Source: Bacteroidota bacterium (GTDB lineage: Bacteria; Bacteroidota; Rhodothermia; Rhodothermales; Bin80). Taken from it: 50,522 nt of DNA. The position numbers were made by a program, and so were the translations under genes. The notes beneath the pieces are model-generated. The model saw only the letters and a list, made by a program, of their open reading frames with translations. It was not told the origin of the DNA and did no database searches. Location of the stretch: assembly GCA_026709065.1 (NCBI GenBank), contig JAPOTS010000124.1:1-50522 (forward strand), written 5' to 3'. This document shows, piece after piece, positions 25,814 through 35,929 of the stretch; the first letter of the stretch is position 1, and every line of letters starts with the position of its first letter.

Positions 25814-27439
25814 ATGAAAAATCAACATAACATTCAAATGAAACAGATTCTGTTCTATACCCTTGTTGGTATTCTTTCTATCTCTGCAGTAGGCTGTCAG
25901 GATTTAGCTGTCGAAAATCCGAATAATCCTGACCGAACCATTGCATTCGCGCAGCCTGGAGATGTTGTTAACTTAATTAGTGATACATTTGAAGATTATT
26001 TTTTAGCAATCCAGAGCTGTAATGCTGGAGCATTCTTCTACTCTACAATTGCAGATGAAAACTCATCATCTTGGGCCAACTGGGGAATGAGAGATATGTC
26101 TAGTGAGCCCCGTATTGCATGGGACAACGCTTCAACGTATAGCCGTGCAGGTTCAGTTAGAAATCCTTGGGCATGGAATTATGGTGGAATCTCCAACACT
26201 AACGATGGACTTCAAGCTATCGCTCGTGCTGAAGAAGAGGAATCTGCTGATAACAATATTTTTACTCGTGATGAACATGATACTAATGCTCTCAAAGCTT
26301 TTGCAAAAATGAATCAAGGACTGATGCATGGGTCTCTATCTCTGATCTATGATCAAGCATTTGTTTTTGACGAGACAGTTGATCTCGAAAACGATGAGCT
26401 TGAACTGCGCCCTTATATGGAGGTGAATCAAGAGGCAATTCGTATGTTAGAGGAAGCACGGGCGATTGCCAGTTCAAATGACTTCATGATTGAAGGTTGG
26501 ATATGGGGGTTAACTTTGAATTCCCAAGACATGGTACGATTAATCAATTCATTCATTGCTCGATTCACAGTTCAAGTCGCACGTAATGAAGCCGAGCGTG
26601 CTGCGGTAGATTGGAATCAGGTGATCGGATTAGTTGATTCTGGAATTAGTGCTGATTTTGCACCAATAGATAATGAGTCGGGTTCCATCTATGACTGTCT
26701 AAAATTCTATGGGCAAAATGGAACCACTTGGTCTCGAGCAGACTACCGAACTATTGGGCCTGCAGATGAATCAGGAGGGTACGATGACTGGCTTTCAAAA
26801 CCACTGCGTGAGCGCCTTGTATTTGATATCACCACATCTGATCGTAGAATTGTAGGTTCTCCCACCGACCCCACAGTTGATGGTGCCGATTTTGAATATC
26901 AGGGAACTAACGGCCCTTTTCCTATCGCACGCGGTCCCTATCACTTCTCTTCTCACAATCATAAAAGATATCAATACTACAATGATAACACTGCGGTTGG
27001 TGCTATGCCGCATCTTATTGTTACTGAATTGGATATGTATAAGGCGGAGGCTCTGCTAAGAACCAGTGGAAGTACTGCTACAGTTGCAGAACTGATCAAC
27101 AAAACGCGAGTAACTAGGGGAATGATGAATCCTGCATCTGGCACCGATCCTGTAGGTTCATCCTCTGATGACCAGAGTCACTTAGATTCTGCAAGTCTAT
27201 GGGCAAAGCTCAAACATGAGCGCCGAATTGAAACTTTCCAAACTGCTGCAGGACTGGCTTACTTTGATGATCGAGGACTTGGTGATTTGGTTACTGGTAC
27301 ACCAATTCATTTCCCCGTGCCTGGTCGAGAGTTAGAAACTCTCGGGCTTCAGAATTACACATTTGGTGGAGTTGGAGGGACTGGAGGTGCACCAACTGCT
27401 TTTCTTCATATTGATTCTGACGGCATTATACCTCGGTAA
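25814..27439 (+). CDS. SusD/RagB-family surface lipoprotein
   Basis: A 541-residue lipoprotein. The start is set at ATG 25814, preceded by GAGGTGATC; a GTG at 25805 is possible but adds only three residues. The signal ends SAVGC, with Cys28 lipidated. The mature start LAVENPNNPD is typical of SusD (a D/N-rich motif). The body has the helical TPR-like core and the late signature ELDMYKAEALLRTSG...LINKTRVTRG, then LKHERRIE, that marks the RagB/SusD family. It should sit on the cell surface as the lid of the SusC transporter encoded just upstream. An inverted repeat at 27462-27499 closes the transcript. Confidence 0.9.
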   Translation: MKNQHNIQMKQILFYTLVGILSISAVGCQDLAVENPNNPDRTIAFAQPGDVVNLISDTFEDYFLAIQSCNAGAFFYSTIADENSSSWANWGMRDMSSEPRIAWDNASTYSRAGSVRNPWAWNYGGISNTNDGLQAIARAEEEESADNNIFTRDEHDTNALKAFAKMNQGLMHGSLSLIYDQAFVFDETVDLENDELELRPYMEVNQEAIRMLEEARAIASSNDFMIEGWIWGLTLNSQDMVRLINSFIARFTVQVARNEAERAAVDWNQVIGLVDSGISADFAPIDNESGSIYDCLKFYGQNGTTWSRADYRTIGPADESGGYDDWLSKPLRERLVFDITTSDRRIVGSPTDPTVDGADFEYQGTNGPFPIARGPYHFSSHNHKRYQYYNDNTAVGAMPHLIVTELDMYKAEALLRTSGSTATVAELINKTRVTRGMMNPASGTDPVGSSSDDQSHLDSASLWAKLKHERRIETFQTAAGLAYFDDRGLGDLVTGTPIHFPVPGRELETLGLQNYTFGGVGGTGGAPTAFLHIDSDGIIPR

Positions 27440-27461
27440 TTAAATAATATCTTCATTGCTC

Positions 27462-27499
27462 ATGAGGGAGTAGTGCTCATCTCAATACTACTCCCTCAT
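27462..27499 (+). terminator. Rho-independent-like terminator after susD
   Basis: ATGAGGGAGTAGT (27462-27474) and ACTACTCCCTCAT (27487-27499) form a perfect 13-bp stem with a 12-nt loop, 22 nt after the stop. A short T-rich stretch follows (TTTATTA). Confidence 0.6.
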
Positions 27500-27525
27500 T
27501 TATTAATGAGAAGAGTATTAAGACG

Positions 27526-27612
27526 CTTTTGCAAAACCTCAATGTTTTCTTAAAATAATGCATGAAGCAATTTTTTCGCATTTTTGGATTTGATACAGAG
27601 GTTCTGCAAAAG
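27526..27612. repeat. 87-bp segment bounded by a 15-bp imperfect inverted repeat
   Basis: CTTTTGCAAAACCTC (27526-27540) and GAGGTTCTGCAAAAG (27598-27612) are inverted copies with 14 of 15 matches, separated by 57 AT-rich bases. This could be a miniature inverted-repeat element or a stand-alone hairpin. No clear target duplication was found. The rest of the 27440-27790 intergenic space shows no gene. Confidence 0.5.
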
Positions 27613-27790
27613 GTTGTTATATAGATGAAAACCAAATTTATCACTCTTCCATTACTCCTCAGATGTTTGAATACCCTGGATGCTCTTTGTTTACTCAGAT
27701 CAATCTCACCACCATTAGGCCAAAATTCAGTATTTTAGAATAATTTGTGTATTATTCATTTGTATACCCCTAATTTCCTAATTACATATT

Positions 27791-28279
27791 ATGCTTCGTA
27801 CGATTCTTAGTTTTCTTGCACTTATTTTTGTTTTAAGTTCATGCTCTGGACCAAATTCAAATACTGGTTCTAACTCAGGTAGTATATTAAGATCTAATCT
27901 AGGGACATCCGCTAAGTCTCATATCGTCACTACTACTCAAGATGCTCTTCTCACAAGGTATGGATACCGCTTTAATCGAGAGGTCAATTCCGTTGAAGAT
28001 GTGCGCTTTGAAACATCTTGGAAAGATTTAACACTTCTTGGCGATGAGCAAGCTGCTGGATACATTGAGGTACGTGTCCGTATAACGATCACTGCCCGTC
28101 CACGCAATCGTGCTGCTGGAACAGGCGCTACCTTCAGTTCCCGCTTTGAGGCTGAATTTGAAGCCATAGTAACAACAGGAGGAAATTACCAACCCGCTCC
28201 TATTACTCCAGAGAGAGAGGCATACATCATGGAAATCGCGGACTATCTGGAAAATGAGTTCAAAGCAGGCGTGATGTAA
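27791..28279 (+). CDS. Hypothetical lipoprotein
   Basis: A 162-residue lipoprotein. The signal is LIFVLSSC, with Cys18 as anchor. A Ser/Asn/Gly-rich linker (about 19-42) leads to a small alpha/beta domain with alternating strands (DVRFETSWKDL, GYIEVRVRITITARP, SRFEAEFEAIV) and a C-terminal helix (REAYIMEIADYLENEFKAG). No family is recognised. It ends 10 nt before the 1209-residue FG-GAP/UnbV protein, so the two are very likely co-transcribed, downstream of the susC-susD unit. Confidence 0.72.
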   Translation: MLRTILSFLALIFVLSSCSGPNSNTGSNSGSILRSNLGTSAKSHIVTTTQDALLTRYGYRFNREVNSVEDVRFETSWKDLTLLGDEQAAGYIEVRVRITITARPRNRAAGTGATFSSRFEAEFEAIVTTGGNYQPAPITPEREAYIMEIADYLENEFKAGVM

Positions 28280-28289
28280 ACTCCGTTGA

Positions 28290-31200
28290 ATGCCTCAATA
28301 TTTTTCAGGCAGGCTACTGCGGATTCTTTTTCTCGGATCGCTTCTTCTTGTTGGGTGTTCGTCAGAGCCCAATAATTCTTGGTCGTTCCATGATGATTAT
28401 CAGGAAAGACCACTATTTACTTTAGTCGGTAAAGGCAATGGATTCACCGAAATCCCTAATGCGATTGCCTTCAGCAATCGTATTAGTACTTCAGCATTTG
28501 TCACCAACCGACATGTAGTGAACGGGTCAGGTGTCACCATTAGTGATATAGATGGCGATGAATTGCCTGATGTTTTTCTGGCAGGTATGGAGCATCCAAG
28601 TACGCTCCACCGTAATCTTGGCAAATGGGAGTTTAAGGACAACACACTTAATGCTAACTTGGGTATCGTCAATCCACATGCAACGGGGGCAGTATTCTCC
28701 GATATTGATGCAGATCAAGATTTGGACCTATTGGTGACCTCGCTTGGGGGCGGTATCCAACTGTTTCTAAATGATGGGACAGGACACTTTATAGATTTTA
28801 CAGAGGAATCAAATTTGCCTCAGTCGGGGGGAGCGACCTCTATGGCGCTTGCCGATATTGATGGAGATCAAGATTTAGATTTGTACGTCGGGTTCTACAA
28901 GGATATGACGGTCAAGGATATCTGGCCCCCGAATGAAATCACATTTGAACGCGTGGTTGAAGAGATAGCTGACTCGTTTGCAGTCCGTGAATTCTGGGCA
29001 GATGACTATCAACTCATCCGTCAAGGCGACCGCCTCATGCGGATTGAACTTGCAGAACCCGATCGGTTATTTATTAATGATGGGCAGGGGTATTTTTCAG
29101 AAGGCTCATTTACCGATGGGTCATTTCTTGATGAAGATGGTAACCCTCTGACTGAGGCACCACGACACTGGACATTAGCCGTGCGCTTTCAAGATCTAAA
29201 TAACGATGGATACCCAGATCTGTATGTTTGCAATGATTTTGAAAGTCCAGATCAACTGTGGTGGGGATCTCCTCAGGGAGGTTTTAAGGCAGCATCCACA
29301 TTAGCCTTACGGAAGACCAGTCAATCTACAATGTCTGCTACGGTAGCCGATATCACTGCAGATGGACTTCAAGATCTCTTTTTAGCAGATATGTTAAGCA
29401 GAGACTATAAAGATCGTCAAAGACAGCACTTTGTAGTCCCTCCAGAAGTGCTCATCATGGGAGATATTCGGGCTCGCCCCCAAGAAATGCAAAATATGTT
29501 GCTGCTCAATAGGGGCGATTCAACCTTTGCAGAAATTGCACGCATTAGTGGAATTGATGCATCAGGATGGACATGGAGTAGCTCATTTACTGATGTTGAT
29601 TTGGATGGGCTTCCTGATTTACTGTTGACCACAGGACATGCATATGATGCAATGGATGCAGATGCGCAAATCGCTTCACGATCCTCACGGCGACCGTGGA
29701 GTGAAGTCCTCTTAGACTTTCCCGATCTTGATCTCCCCAATATTGCTTTTCGTAATTTGGGTAATATGCAGTTTGAATGGGTAGAGGATGGTTGGGGGTT
29801 GGGGATCAATCCAGATGTAGCACATGGCATGGCACTCGCTGATCTGGATCAAGATGGAGATCAAGATCTTATCATCAATCGACTGGATAACTCCGTGGGA
29901 GTATTTAGAAATAATGCAGAGGCACAACGAATCAAGATTCGTCTTCTTGGCAGAACTCCTAATCTGCAAGGAATTGGCGGATCCGTCCGTGTTGAGAGTA
30001 CAGGACTCCCCTTACAAACCCAAGAAATGATTGCAGGCGGTCTATATCTTTCATCAAGTGATGCGACCTTAACATTTGCCTATTCTGAAGGAGCTGAAAT
30101 TACCGTTCAATGGTCAGACGGCAAAGTGACACATATTGACGACGTTTTACCAAATAGAGAGTATTGGATCAAACAACCAGAATCCGCCCCAACTCCGACG
30201 AGCTCAGCAAGTCCGCAAACGTCAGTCTTCAATCAGCGGGTGACAGGGCTTCATCATAAAGAGTCAAGTTATCCAGATTTTAATCGGCAACCGCTCCTTC
30301 CGCATAAGCTCAGCCAAAGAGGTCCTGCACTAGCGGTCGTAGACATTGATTCTGATGGACATGAAGATCTGATATTGGGGGGAGGTAAAGGGACGAGACT
30401 CCAAGTTTCAATCAATGATGCAGGTAGATTTATGAGTCAACAATATTTTGGAAGCCCTTCATTGGGAGATCATAGTGGAATTGTCTCGACATCTGGAAAG
30501 ATCATTGCAGGAACTGGAAACTATGAACGAAGTCCCCAAGATGATGGAGATCCCTCCAAACTTATTCTCTCAACGATTGATGGTGCATACGATTCTGTCT
30601 CAATTGGGCCCCAGACTTTAGGACCACTAGCACTTGCAGATTTTACTGGGGATGGCTCATTGGAAGTTTTTGTTGGGGGGCATTTTATCCCTGGACGATA
30701 TCCTTACCCTACAAGTAGTACTATCTTCAGAATGAAACAGGGACAGCTGATACAAGACGATCAACTCAGTGTACCTTTAGAAGACGTAGGAATCGTTTCA
30801 GGAGCCACAGCGGTTGATCTTAATGGAGATGGACTTACAGATCTTGCACTTGCTATGATGTGGGGGGCTCCGAAAATTTTTCATAATCGTGGAAATGGCA
30901 ACCTTGTAGAAATGACTAGATCACTGGGGTTATCTGAGTATACGGGCTGGTGGAATGGAATTGCTCCCTCAGATTTTGACGGCGATGGCTTGATGGATTT
31001 GGTGGTGACAAATTGGGGCCAAAACCTACTATATAACCAAGTCGCCCCTCTCAGAGCCTATTATGGAGATGTGGACAATAACGGCAGTATTGAGATTATT
31101 GAAGTCCAGACAGTTCCCAAATTAGATGTCTTTGGATTTGTACGAAATTTTGAAACGCTGAGCTATGCGTTACCTTCACTGCGTCAACGTGTAAGATCCT

Positions 31201-31919
31201 ATACTGAGTTTTCAAACACATCCTTTGAAGAACTTTTTGGATCAATACTTACGGGTATCCCTTACCACGAAGTAACATATTGGAAGACAGCTATATTCTT
31301 GAACAGAGGCTCTACATTTGAGGCCGTTCCTCTTCCAATAGAGGCTCAAGTGACTCCCGCCTTTGCACCCGTCCCGGGTGATTTTAATAATGATGGGAGA
31401 ATAGATTTATTCTTGAGCCAGAATTTTTTTGAGGTTCCGGCAGGATCTCCCCGACTTGACAGCGGCCGAGGGCTTCTTCTGTTGTCGGATGAATCCAATC
31501 AACTCGTGCCTGTATCTGCGATGGAATCGGGAATTAGAGTGTATGGTTCTCAGCGGGCATCTGTCGCCGCTGATTTTAATCTGGATGGGAGGCTTGATCT
31601 AGCGGTCTCTCAGAATGCGGGTCCTGTTGTGCAGTATGAGAATCAATCTAGTGCTGCAGGTCTACGCGTTGAGCTCTATACAAACACCCCTAATACTCAT
31701 GCAATTGGAGCAATGATACGTCCTGAATATCAAGACGGAAGGCTTGGTGCTACAACGCCTATCGTTGCAGGAAGCGGATATTGGTCTCAAAACAGTTTAT
31801 TTCCGTTGATTGGACCTCGCAGTGAGATCAGTCAATTACATATTATTTGGCCAGATGGGAGTGACACAACTGTGGTCGTGCCGTTTAATAGCCAGAAAAT
31901 CTCAGTCACACAGCAATAA
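28290..31919 (+). CDS. Large FG-GAP/VCBS repeat lipoprotein with two ASPIC/UnbV domains
   Basis: A 1209-residue lipoprotein (signal LLLVGC, Cys23). It is a double-length member of the CRTAC1-type family. The first half holds FG-GAP repeats with Ca-binding loops of the DxDxDxD type (DIDGDELPD, DIDADQDLD, DIDGDQDLD, DVDLDGLPD, DLDQDGDQD). An ASPIC/UnbV-like module follows at about 555-620 (GIGGSVRVES...VQWSDGKV). The second half repeats the arrangement (DIDSDGHED, DLNGDGLTD, DFDGDGLMD, DFNNDGRID, DFNLDGRLD) and ends in a second UnbV module (HIIWPDGSD). The likely fold is two beta-propellers exposed at the cell surface. Proteins of this kind often accompany SusC/SusD pairs in Bacteroidota; their substrate role is not established. 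It follows the 27791 lipoprotein by 10 nt. Confidence 0.85.
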   Translation: MPQYFSGRLLRILFLGSLLLVGCSSEPNNSWSFHDDYQERPLFTLVGKGNGFTEIPNAIAFSNRISTSAFVTNRHVVNGSGVTISDIDGDELPDVFLAGMEHPSTLHRNLGKWEFKDNTLNANLGIVNPHATGAVFSDIDADQDLDLLVTSLGGGIQLFLNDGTGHFIDFTEESNLPQSGGATSMALADIDGDQDLDLYVGFYKDMTVKDIWPPNEITFERVVEEIADSFAVREFWADDYQLIRQGDRLMRIELAEPDRLFINDGQGYFSEGSFTDGSFLDEDGNPLTEAPRHWTLAVRFQDLNNDGYPDLYVCNDFESPDQLWWGSPQGGFKAASTLALRKTSQSTMSATVADITADGLQDLFLADMLSRDYKDRQRQHFVVPPEVLIMGDIRARPQEMQNMLLLNRGDSTFAEIARISGIDASGWTWSSSFTDVDLDGLPDLLLTTGHAYDAMDADAQIASRSSRRPWSEVLLDFPDLDLPNIAFRNLGNMQFEWVEDGWGLGINPDVAHGMALADLDQDGDQDLIINRLDNSVGVFRNNAEAQRIKIRLLGRTPNLQGIGGSVRVESTGLPLQTQEMIAGGLYLSSSDATLTFAYSEGAEITVQWSDGKVTHIDDVLPNREYWIKQPESAPTPTSSASPQTSVFNQRVTGLHHKESSYPDFNRQPLLPHKLSQRGPALAVVDIDSDGHEDLILGGGKGTRLQVSINDAGRFMSQQYFGSPSLGDHSGIVSTSGKIIAGTGNYERSPQDDGDPSKLILSTIDGAYDSVSIGPQTLGPLALADFTGDGSLEVFVGGHFIPGRYPYPTSSTIFRMKQGQLIQDDQLSVPLEDVGIVSGATAVDLNGDGLTDLALAMMWGAPKIFHNRGNGNLVEMTRSLGLSEYTGWWNGIAPSDFDGDGLMDLVVTNWGQNLLYNQVAPLRAYYGDVDNNGSIEIIEVQTVPKLDVFGFVRNFETLSYALPSLRQRVRSYTEFSNTSFEELFGSILTGIPYHEVTYWKTAIFLNRGSTFEAVPLPIEAQVTPAFAPVPGDFNNDGRIDLFLSQNFFEVPAGSPRLDSGRGLLLLSDESNQLVPVSAMESGIRVYGSQRASVAADFNLDGRLDLAVSQNAGPVVQYENQSSAAGLRVELYTNTPNTHAIGAMIRPEYQDGRLGATTPIVAGSGYWSQNSLFPLIGPRSEISQLHIIWPDGSDTTVVVPFNSQKISVTQQ

Positions 31920-32504
31920 GCTGGTCCATTTTAATGGAAACGTATTCCTGCTCCTTCATGAAAATGGGGATACCTTGAACATCTGTTTTCTAAAACCCAA
32001 TTTACTAATCAAGAGACATTTTCCTTGAGTTTTATTGATCAACAGGTCGCAAATCCATCTACATCTGATCACGCAATTAGACGTTGATGAGACAGTATTG
32101 ATACTCTGAGGGCGACACCATTGTGAAGCCAAGAACTCATAAACGAGTACCGACCAGAATCAGGGCACCGTCCAATACCTCTCAAAGTAGCAAAAAACAT
32201 CATTGAGTGGGCATTCCATATGCCACTCTATGAAATGATCGCAATCAAAATTTTAGATATGAATTAACAGGCGATGACTGAGCGAGACGAATATTTTGGT
32301 CATTACTCGAAAAGTACAATGTTAAGAATTTGTTAAATTCGTCATTTTTTATTAAATTGATCAATTCGCTTATGGAAGCGCTTACATCAATACTAAGAAA
32401 ATAGTACAGAAAGTTATTCATTTCCATTTACAAAAAATTTCTGATTTTATCACACGCGGCAACAGGTCGCAGTGTGCACATTTACAATTTTGGAGGACAA
32501 TAAT
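31920..32504. other. Intergenic region upstream of the TonB/T9SS/PorV cluster
   Basis: About 585 bases without a credible gene; a 60-codon minus-strand frame at 32245-32427 lacks motifs. It contains a 12-base direct repeat, CAACAGGTCGCA, at 32040-32051 and again at 32460-32471, and should hold the promoter of the receptor gene at 32505. No terminator for the preceding gene was recognised. Confidence 0.45.
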
Positions 32505-35500
32505 ATGAGATTATTACAGCTACTCAGCTTTTTACTGGTCTTACTCTTTATCGCCCCAGATATCTTTGCTCAACAGGGCAAAATTGATGGGGTTGTCACC
32601 GATGCTACTACTGGGGAGACGGTTCCTGGTGCAAGTGTTGTTATAGAAGGAACAGCTCAGGGTGCTTCTACTCAGGTAGATGGATACTTCTTCATCAACA
32701 ATGTCAGGCCTGGTACTTATACGCTACTCGTTTCCTTTGTTGGATATACAACACAGAGAGTTCAAGGCGTTAGGGTTTCTACGGGACTTACAACGACCAA
32801 AGATGTCTTACTCATGGAAGTTGCTGTGGGTATGGATGAAATCGTGGTGACCAGTGAGCGCCCCATTGTACAGCTTGATGTATCTGCTAATGTCGCAAGT
32901 CTCAACTCGGAGGCTTTTGAAGATCTGCCCGTGGCAGGTGTCACAGAGGTGCTTGATTTACAGGCTGGGATTGAGCCTGGGCTACGAGTAAGGGGCGGAG
33001 GCTTAAATCAGGTTGCATTTGTCGTAGATGGCATGAACCTCAGAACTGGCCGGTCTCATCAGCCCTTTACGAATATCAGCTATACATCTTTAGAAGAAGT
33101 CCAAGTGCAGACGGGAGGATTCAATGCAGAGTACGGTAATGTGCGCAGTGGTATTGTAAATGTGACAACTAAGGATCCCTCACGGACAAGATATACCGTA
33201 GATGCGCTCTATCGTTTACAGCCCGCGCAGCCAAAAACACTGGAGGCTTTAGGCGGAATGTCTCTTGATGATTGTCCAGCGTATTACGCTAACGCCAAGG
33301 AGAATAATCTTCCAATATTACAAGGTGATTGTAATAATTGGTTCGTTCGTCCGTTTCTGGACAATGACGTAGCCTGGGAAGGAACAGGTAATGGGGCTTG
33401 GGATTCCTATACTCAGAATCAATATAATTCCTTTGAAGGATGGAATGCAATCGCGAAGCGATTGAGGGAAGATGAGGGATTCGATGTGACAGCTCAAGAT
33501 ATGCAGGATTACTTCAAGCACACCCATCGTAAAGATAACGAAATTACAAAACCCGATTATGAAGTGGATGTGACGGTTGCAGGGCCGCTGATTCCAGGAT
33601 TGAGCAACAAACTTGGCGACTTGCGTTTCTCGGCCTCCTACAGGGGAATCCAAACGGCCTACCTGTATCCTCAAACGCGTGACGCATTTACCAATCAAAC
33701 CTTTCAGGGTAAGATTATCTCTAATTTAGCCTCTGGCATGAAATTAAGTGTGCAAGCGATGAATGGTGTTGAGCGTGGAATTAACAGAAATCAAGGAACT
33801 GCTGATGTAAGGATGTATGATGGAAGTATCCCCGCCTATCCTTGGTGGGGAACTGGCGCTGAAACCGTAGATGATATCAATCGCCGCGGGCGTGTTATCC
33901 TCTCTGACGGTGCTTTTCCGTTAGCCAATATTGATCATTTATTGTTGGGGGCTACATTTACCCATACGCTGAGCCCAAGTACTTTCTATGAGGTACACCT
34001 CCAAAATATTTCCTCAAAGTATCGCAGTAAGTTTCCAAATCTTCGTGATGGCTCCTATATTGATGAAGAAAATAGTAGATTTGTCCCAGTCCCATACACG
34101 AATAATTTTGGACGTCCCACCCCCGCTGGTGAACAAAATAGGGATCAATTAACTTGCTTCGGCGGCGAATCTGATCTCAATGGTGATGGCAAACCACTTG
34201 CCTACTGCGTTGGAGATGAGCCATTTGGATTTCTCGGTCAGGGTGGAAACTTACTCGGTGGCGCAGAAACCACAGGAGGCCATTGGGTCAAAACCCGGGA
34301 CACCTCTGATGTAAGTGTCTTTACGGGGCGTTTTGATTTAACGAGTCAGGTGACAAGGGTTTTGCAACTCAAGACTGGTGCAGAGCTGATTATTAGCGAT
34401 TACAATCTCAATTATAAGCGCGTAAACCTTGCCCTGATTGGTCCCGAGCCAGAGCAAGACTTTCCGTTTGAACGTCAACCCATTCAAGGTGCTGCCTATG
34501 CACAGGGTAAGTTGGAGTTTCAAGGCATGATTGCTAATTTGGGAGTCCGTGTTGATTTCTTTGATGCTAACACGGATTGGTGGGTTGCAGAAAATCCATA
34601 TGATCAGGCATTTAGGCAACGCGCAGATCAACTTGATGAACTACTGGAAAAAGAAGAGCCGGATGTCCAAATCTTTATAAGCCCACGGATTGGAGTTTCT
34701 TTCCCCATTACCGACAACAGTAAGATCTATTTCAACTATGGTCACTTCCGTCAGATGTTAGACCCATTTGATGTATTTGGAGTCCGCCAATCGCGTAATG
34801 GAGGCATTGATGTGTTAGGTAACCCTTATCATCCAATGCCACAAACGGTTGCTTATGAGTTAGGATTTGATCAAAATCTACTTGATCAATATCTACTTCG
34901 TATCAGTGGGTTTTATAGAGACATTAGTAATCAGCCGCGTGATGTCAACTATAACGGATTAGGTGGAGTCGTCAATTACACCATTAAAGAGCCTTGGAAT
35001 TATGCGGATGTGCGTGGTGCAGAGATTACAATCACTAAATTACGTGGGGAGTGGATCAGAGGATTTATTAACTATACCTATCTGCAAACCAAGGGTGGAA
35101 ACTTTGGCTATGCTAGATTCAATGAGAATTCATTCCAACAGCGAAACTACCTGAGGACTTCAACGGACTATCGTCAAGGATCGTCGCTTGCAGAACCCTT
35201 TGTAAGGGGGAACTTGCTCTTACTGACACCTAGTAATTTTATGCCATCCATTTTCAATGGAGCATTGCTCGGAGATTGGCGTGTTAGCCTCTTAGGAGAA
35301 TGGCGTAAAGGAAGACAGTGGCGCTGGGCTGGTGGCGGTGGTGCACCCCCAGAATTGCAAGAGAATGTGAGTGATCGTAGTTATGTGAATTTTGATCTTC
35401 GGTTCACCAAGCATATCAACACGCGCTTCGGTGGTGCACAGGTCTTCTTAGATGTCTCTAACCTGTTCAATCGCCGTCATTTATATAATGTGACTGGCTT

Positions 35501-35921
35501 CCATCCAGATGGACGTGATTTTGACCGTTACATGTGGTCATTGCATTTGCCAGGTGATGTTTTTGATCAGCTCAATGCTGTGGATGAAACTTTACCATAC
35601 GCAGAAAAAACAGGTCTCCCTTACACTTGGGTTCCTGGTAATGATCGGCCAGGTGTATTTCGTCATCCAGATGTAAAGTTTCAACCAGTTGAGGCTTCAA
35701 AATCGCTGAGTTCAGTTCAAGATCCCAACCAAGTTGCATGGTATTGGGCAGCTGATACCGAGACTTACTCTCGGTGGACTGGATCAAGTTGGGAGGAGGT
35801 TTCTGGCGAGGATGTTGATCAGATGCTGAAGGATAAGGCTTACATCGACATGCCGAACCTTCGGTTCAACACATTCTTGAATAATCGCCGAGTCACTTTG
35901 GGTATTAGAGTCACCTTGTAA
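32505..35921 (+). CDS. TonB-dependent receptor with CarboxypepD_reg-like domain
   Basis: A 1138-residue outer-membrane protein. The start is ATG 32505, preceded by the clear ribosome-binding site GGAGGA; an in-frame GTG at 32472 would add 11 residues ahead of the signal peptide. The signal is residues 1-23 (IFAQ). A carboxypeptidase-regulatory-like domain (about 26-105) leads to a TonB-box-like MDEIVVTSERP, a plug (about 120-225, RVRGGGLNQVAFVVDGMNL) and a long barrel ending LGIRVTL. The family moves ligands using TonB. It is followed by a T9SS-sorted protein and a PorV-like protein in the same orientation. Similar three-gene sets occur in Rhodothermota and suggest joint function at the outer membrane. 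A strong hairpin lies just after the stop. Confidence 0.9.
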   Translation: MRLLQLLSFLLVLLFIAPDIFAQQGKIDGVVTDATTGETVPGASVVIEGTAQGASTQVDGYFFINNVRPGTYTLLVSFVGYTTQRVQGVRVSTGLTTTKDVLLMEVAVGMDEIVVTSERPIVQLDVSANVASLNSEAFEDLPVAGVTEVLDLQAGIEPGLRVRGGGLNQVAFVVDGMNLRTGRSHQPFTNISYTSLEEVQVQTGGFNAEYGNVRSGIVNVTTKDPSRTRYTVDALYRLQPAQPKTLEALGGMSLDDCPAYYANAKENNLPILQGDCNNWFVRPFLDNDVAWEGTGNGAWDSYTQNQYNSFEGWNAIAKRLREDEGFDVTAQDMQDYFKHTHRKDNEITKPDYEVDVTVAGPLIPGLSNKLGDLRFSASYRGIQTAYLYPQTRDAFTNQTFQGKIISNLASGMKLSVQAMNGVERGINRNQGTADVRMYDGSIPAYPWWGTGAETVDDINRRGRVILSDGAFPLANIDHLLLGATFTHTLSPSTFYEVHLQNISSKYRSKFPNLRDGSYIDEENSRFVPVPYTNNFGRPTPAGEQNRDQLTCFGGESDLNGDGKPLAYCVGDEPFGFLGQGGNLLGGAETTGGHWVKTRDTSDVSVFTGRFDLTSQVTRVLQLKTGAELIISDYNLNYKRVNLALIGPEPEQDFPFERQPIQGAAYAQGKLEFQGMIANLGVRVDFFDANTDWWVAENPYDQAFRQRADQLDELLEKEEPDVQIFISPRIGVSFPITDNSKIYFNYGHFRQMLDPFDVFGVRQSRNGGIDVLGNPYHPMPQTVAYELGFDQNLLDQYLLRISGFYRDISNQPRDVNYNGLGGVVNYTIKEPWNYADVRGAEITITKLRGEWIRGFINYTYLQTKGGNFGYARFNENSFQQRNYLRTSTDYRQGSSLAEPFVRGNLLLLTPSNFMPSIFNGALLGDWRVSLLGEWRKGRQWRWAGGGGAPPELQENVSDRSYVNFDLRFTKHINTRFGGAQVFLDVSNLFNRRHLYNVTGFHPDGRDFDRYMWSLHLPGDVFDQLNAVDETLPYAEKTGLPYTWVPGNDRPGVFRHPDVKFQPVEASKSLSSVQDPNQVAWYWAADTETYSRWTGSSWEEVSGEDVDQMLKDKAYIDMPNLRFNTFLNNRRVTLGIRVTL

Positions 35922-35929
35922 CTATCACC

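Noticed and set aside
32245..32427. 60-codon minus-strand frame upstream of the TonB receptor
   Set aside because: Low-complexity AT-rich sequence with no motif; lies in the expected promoter region.
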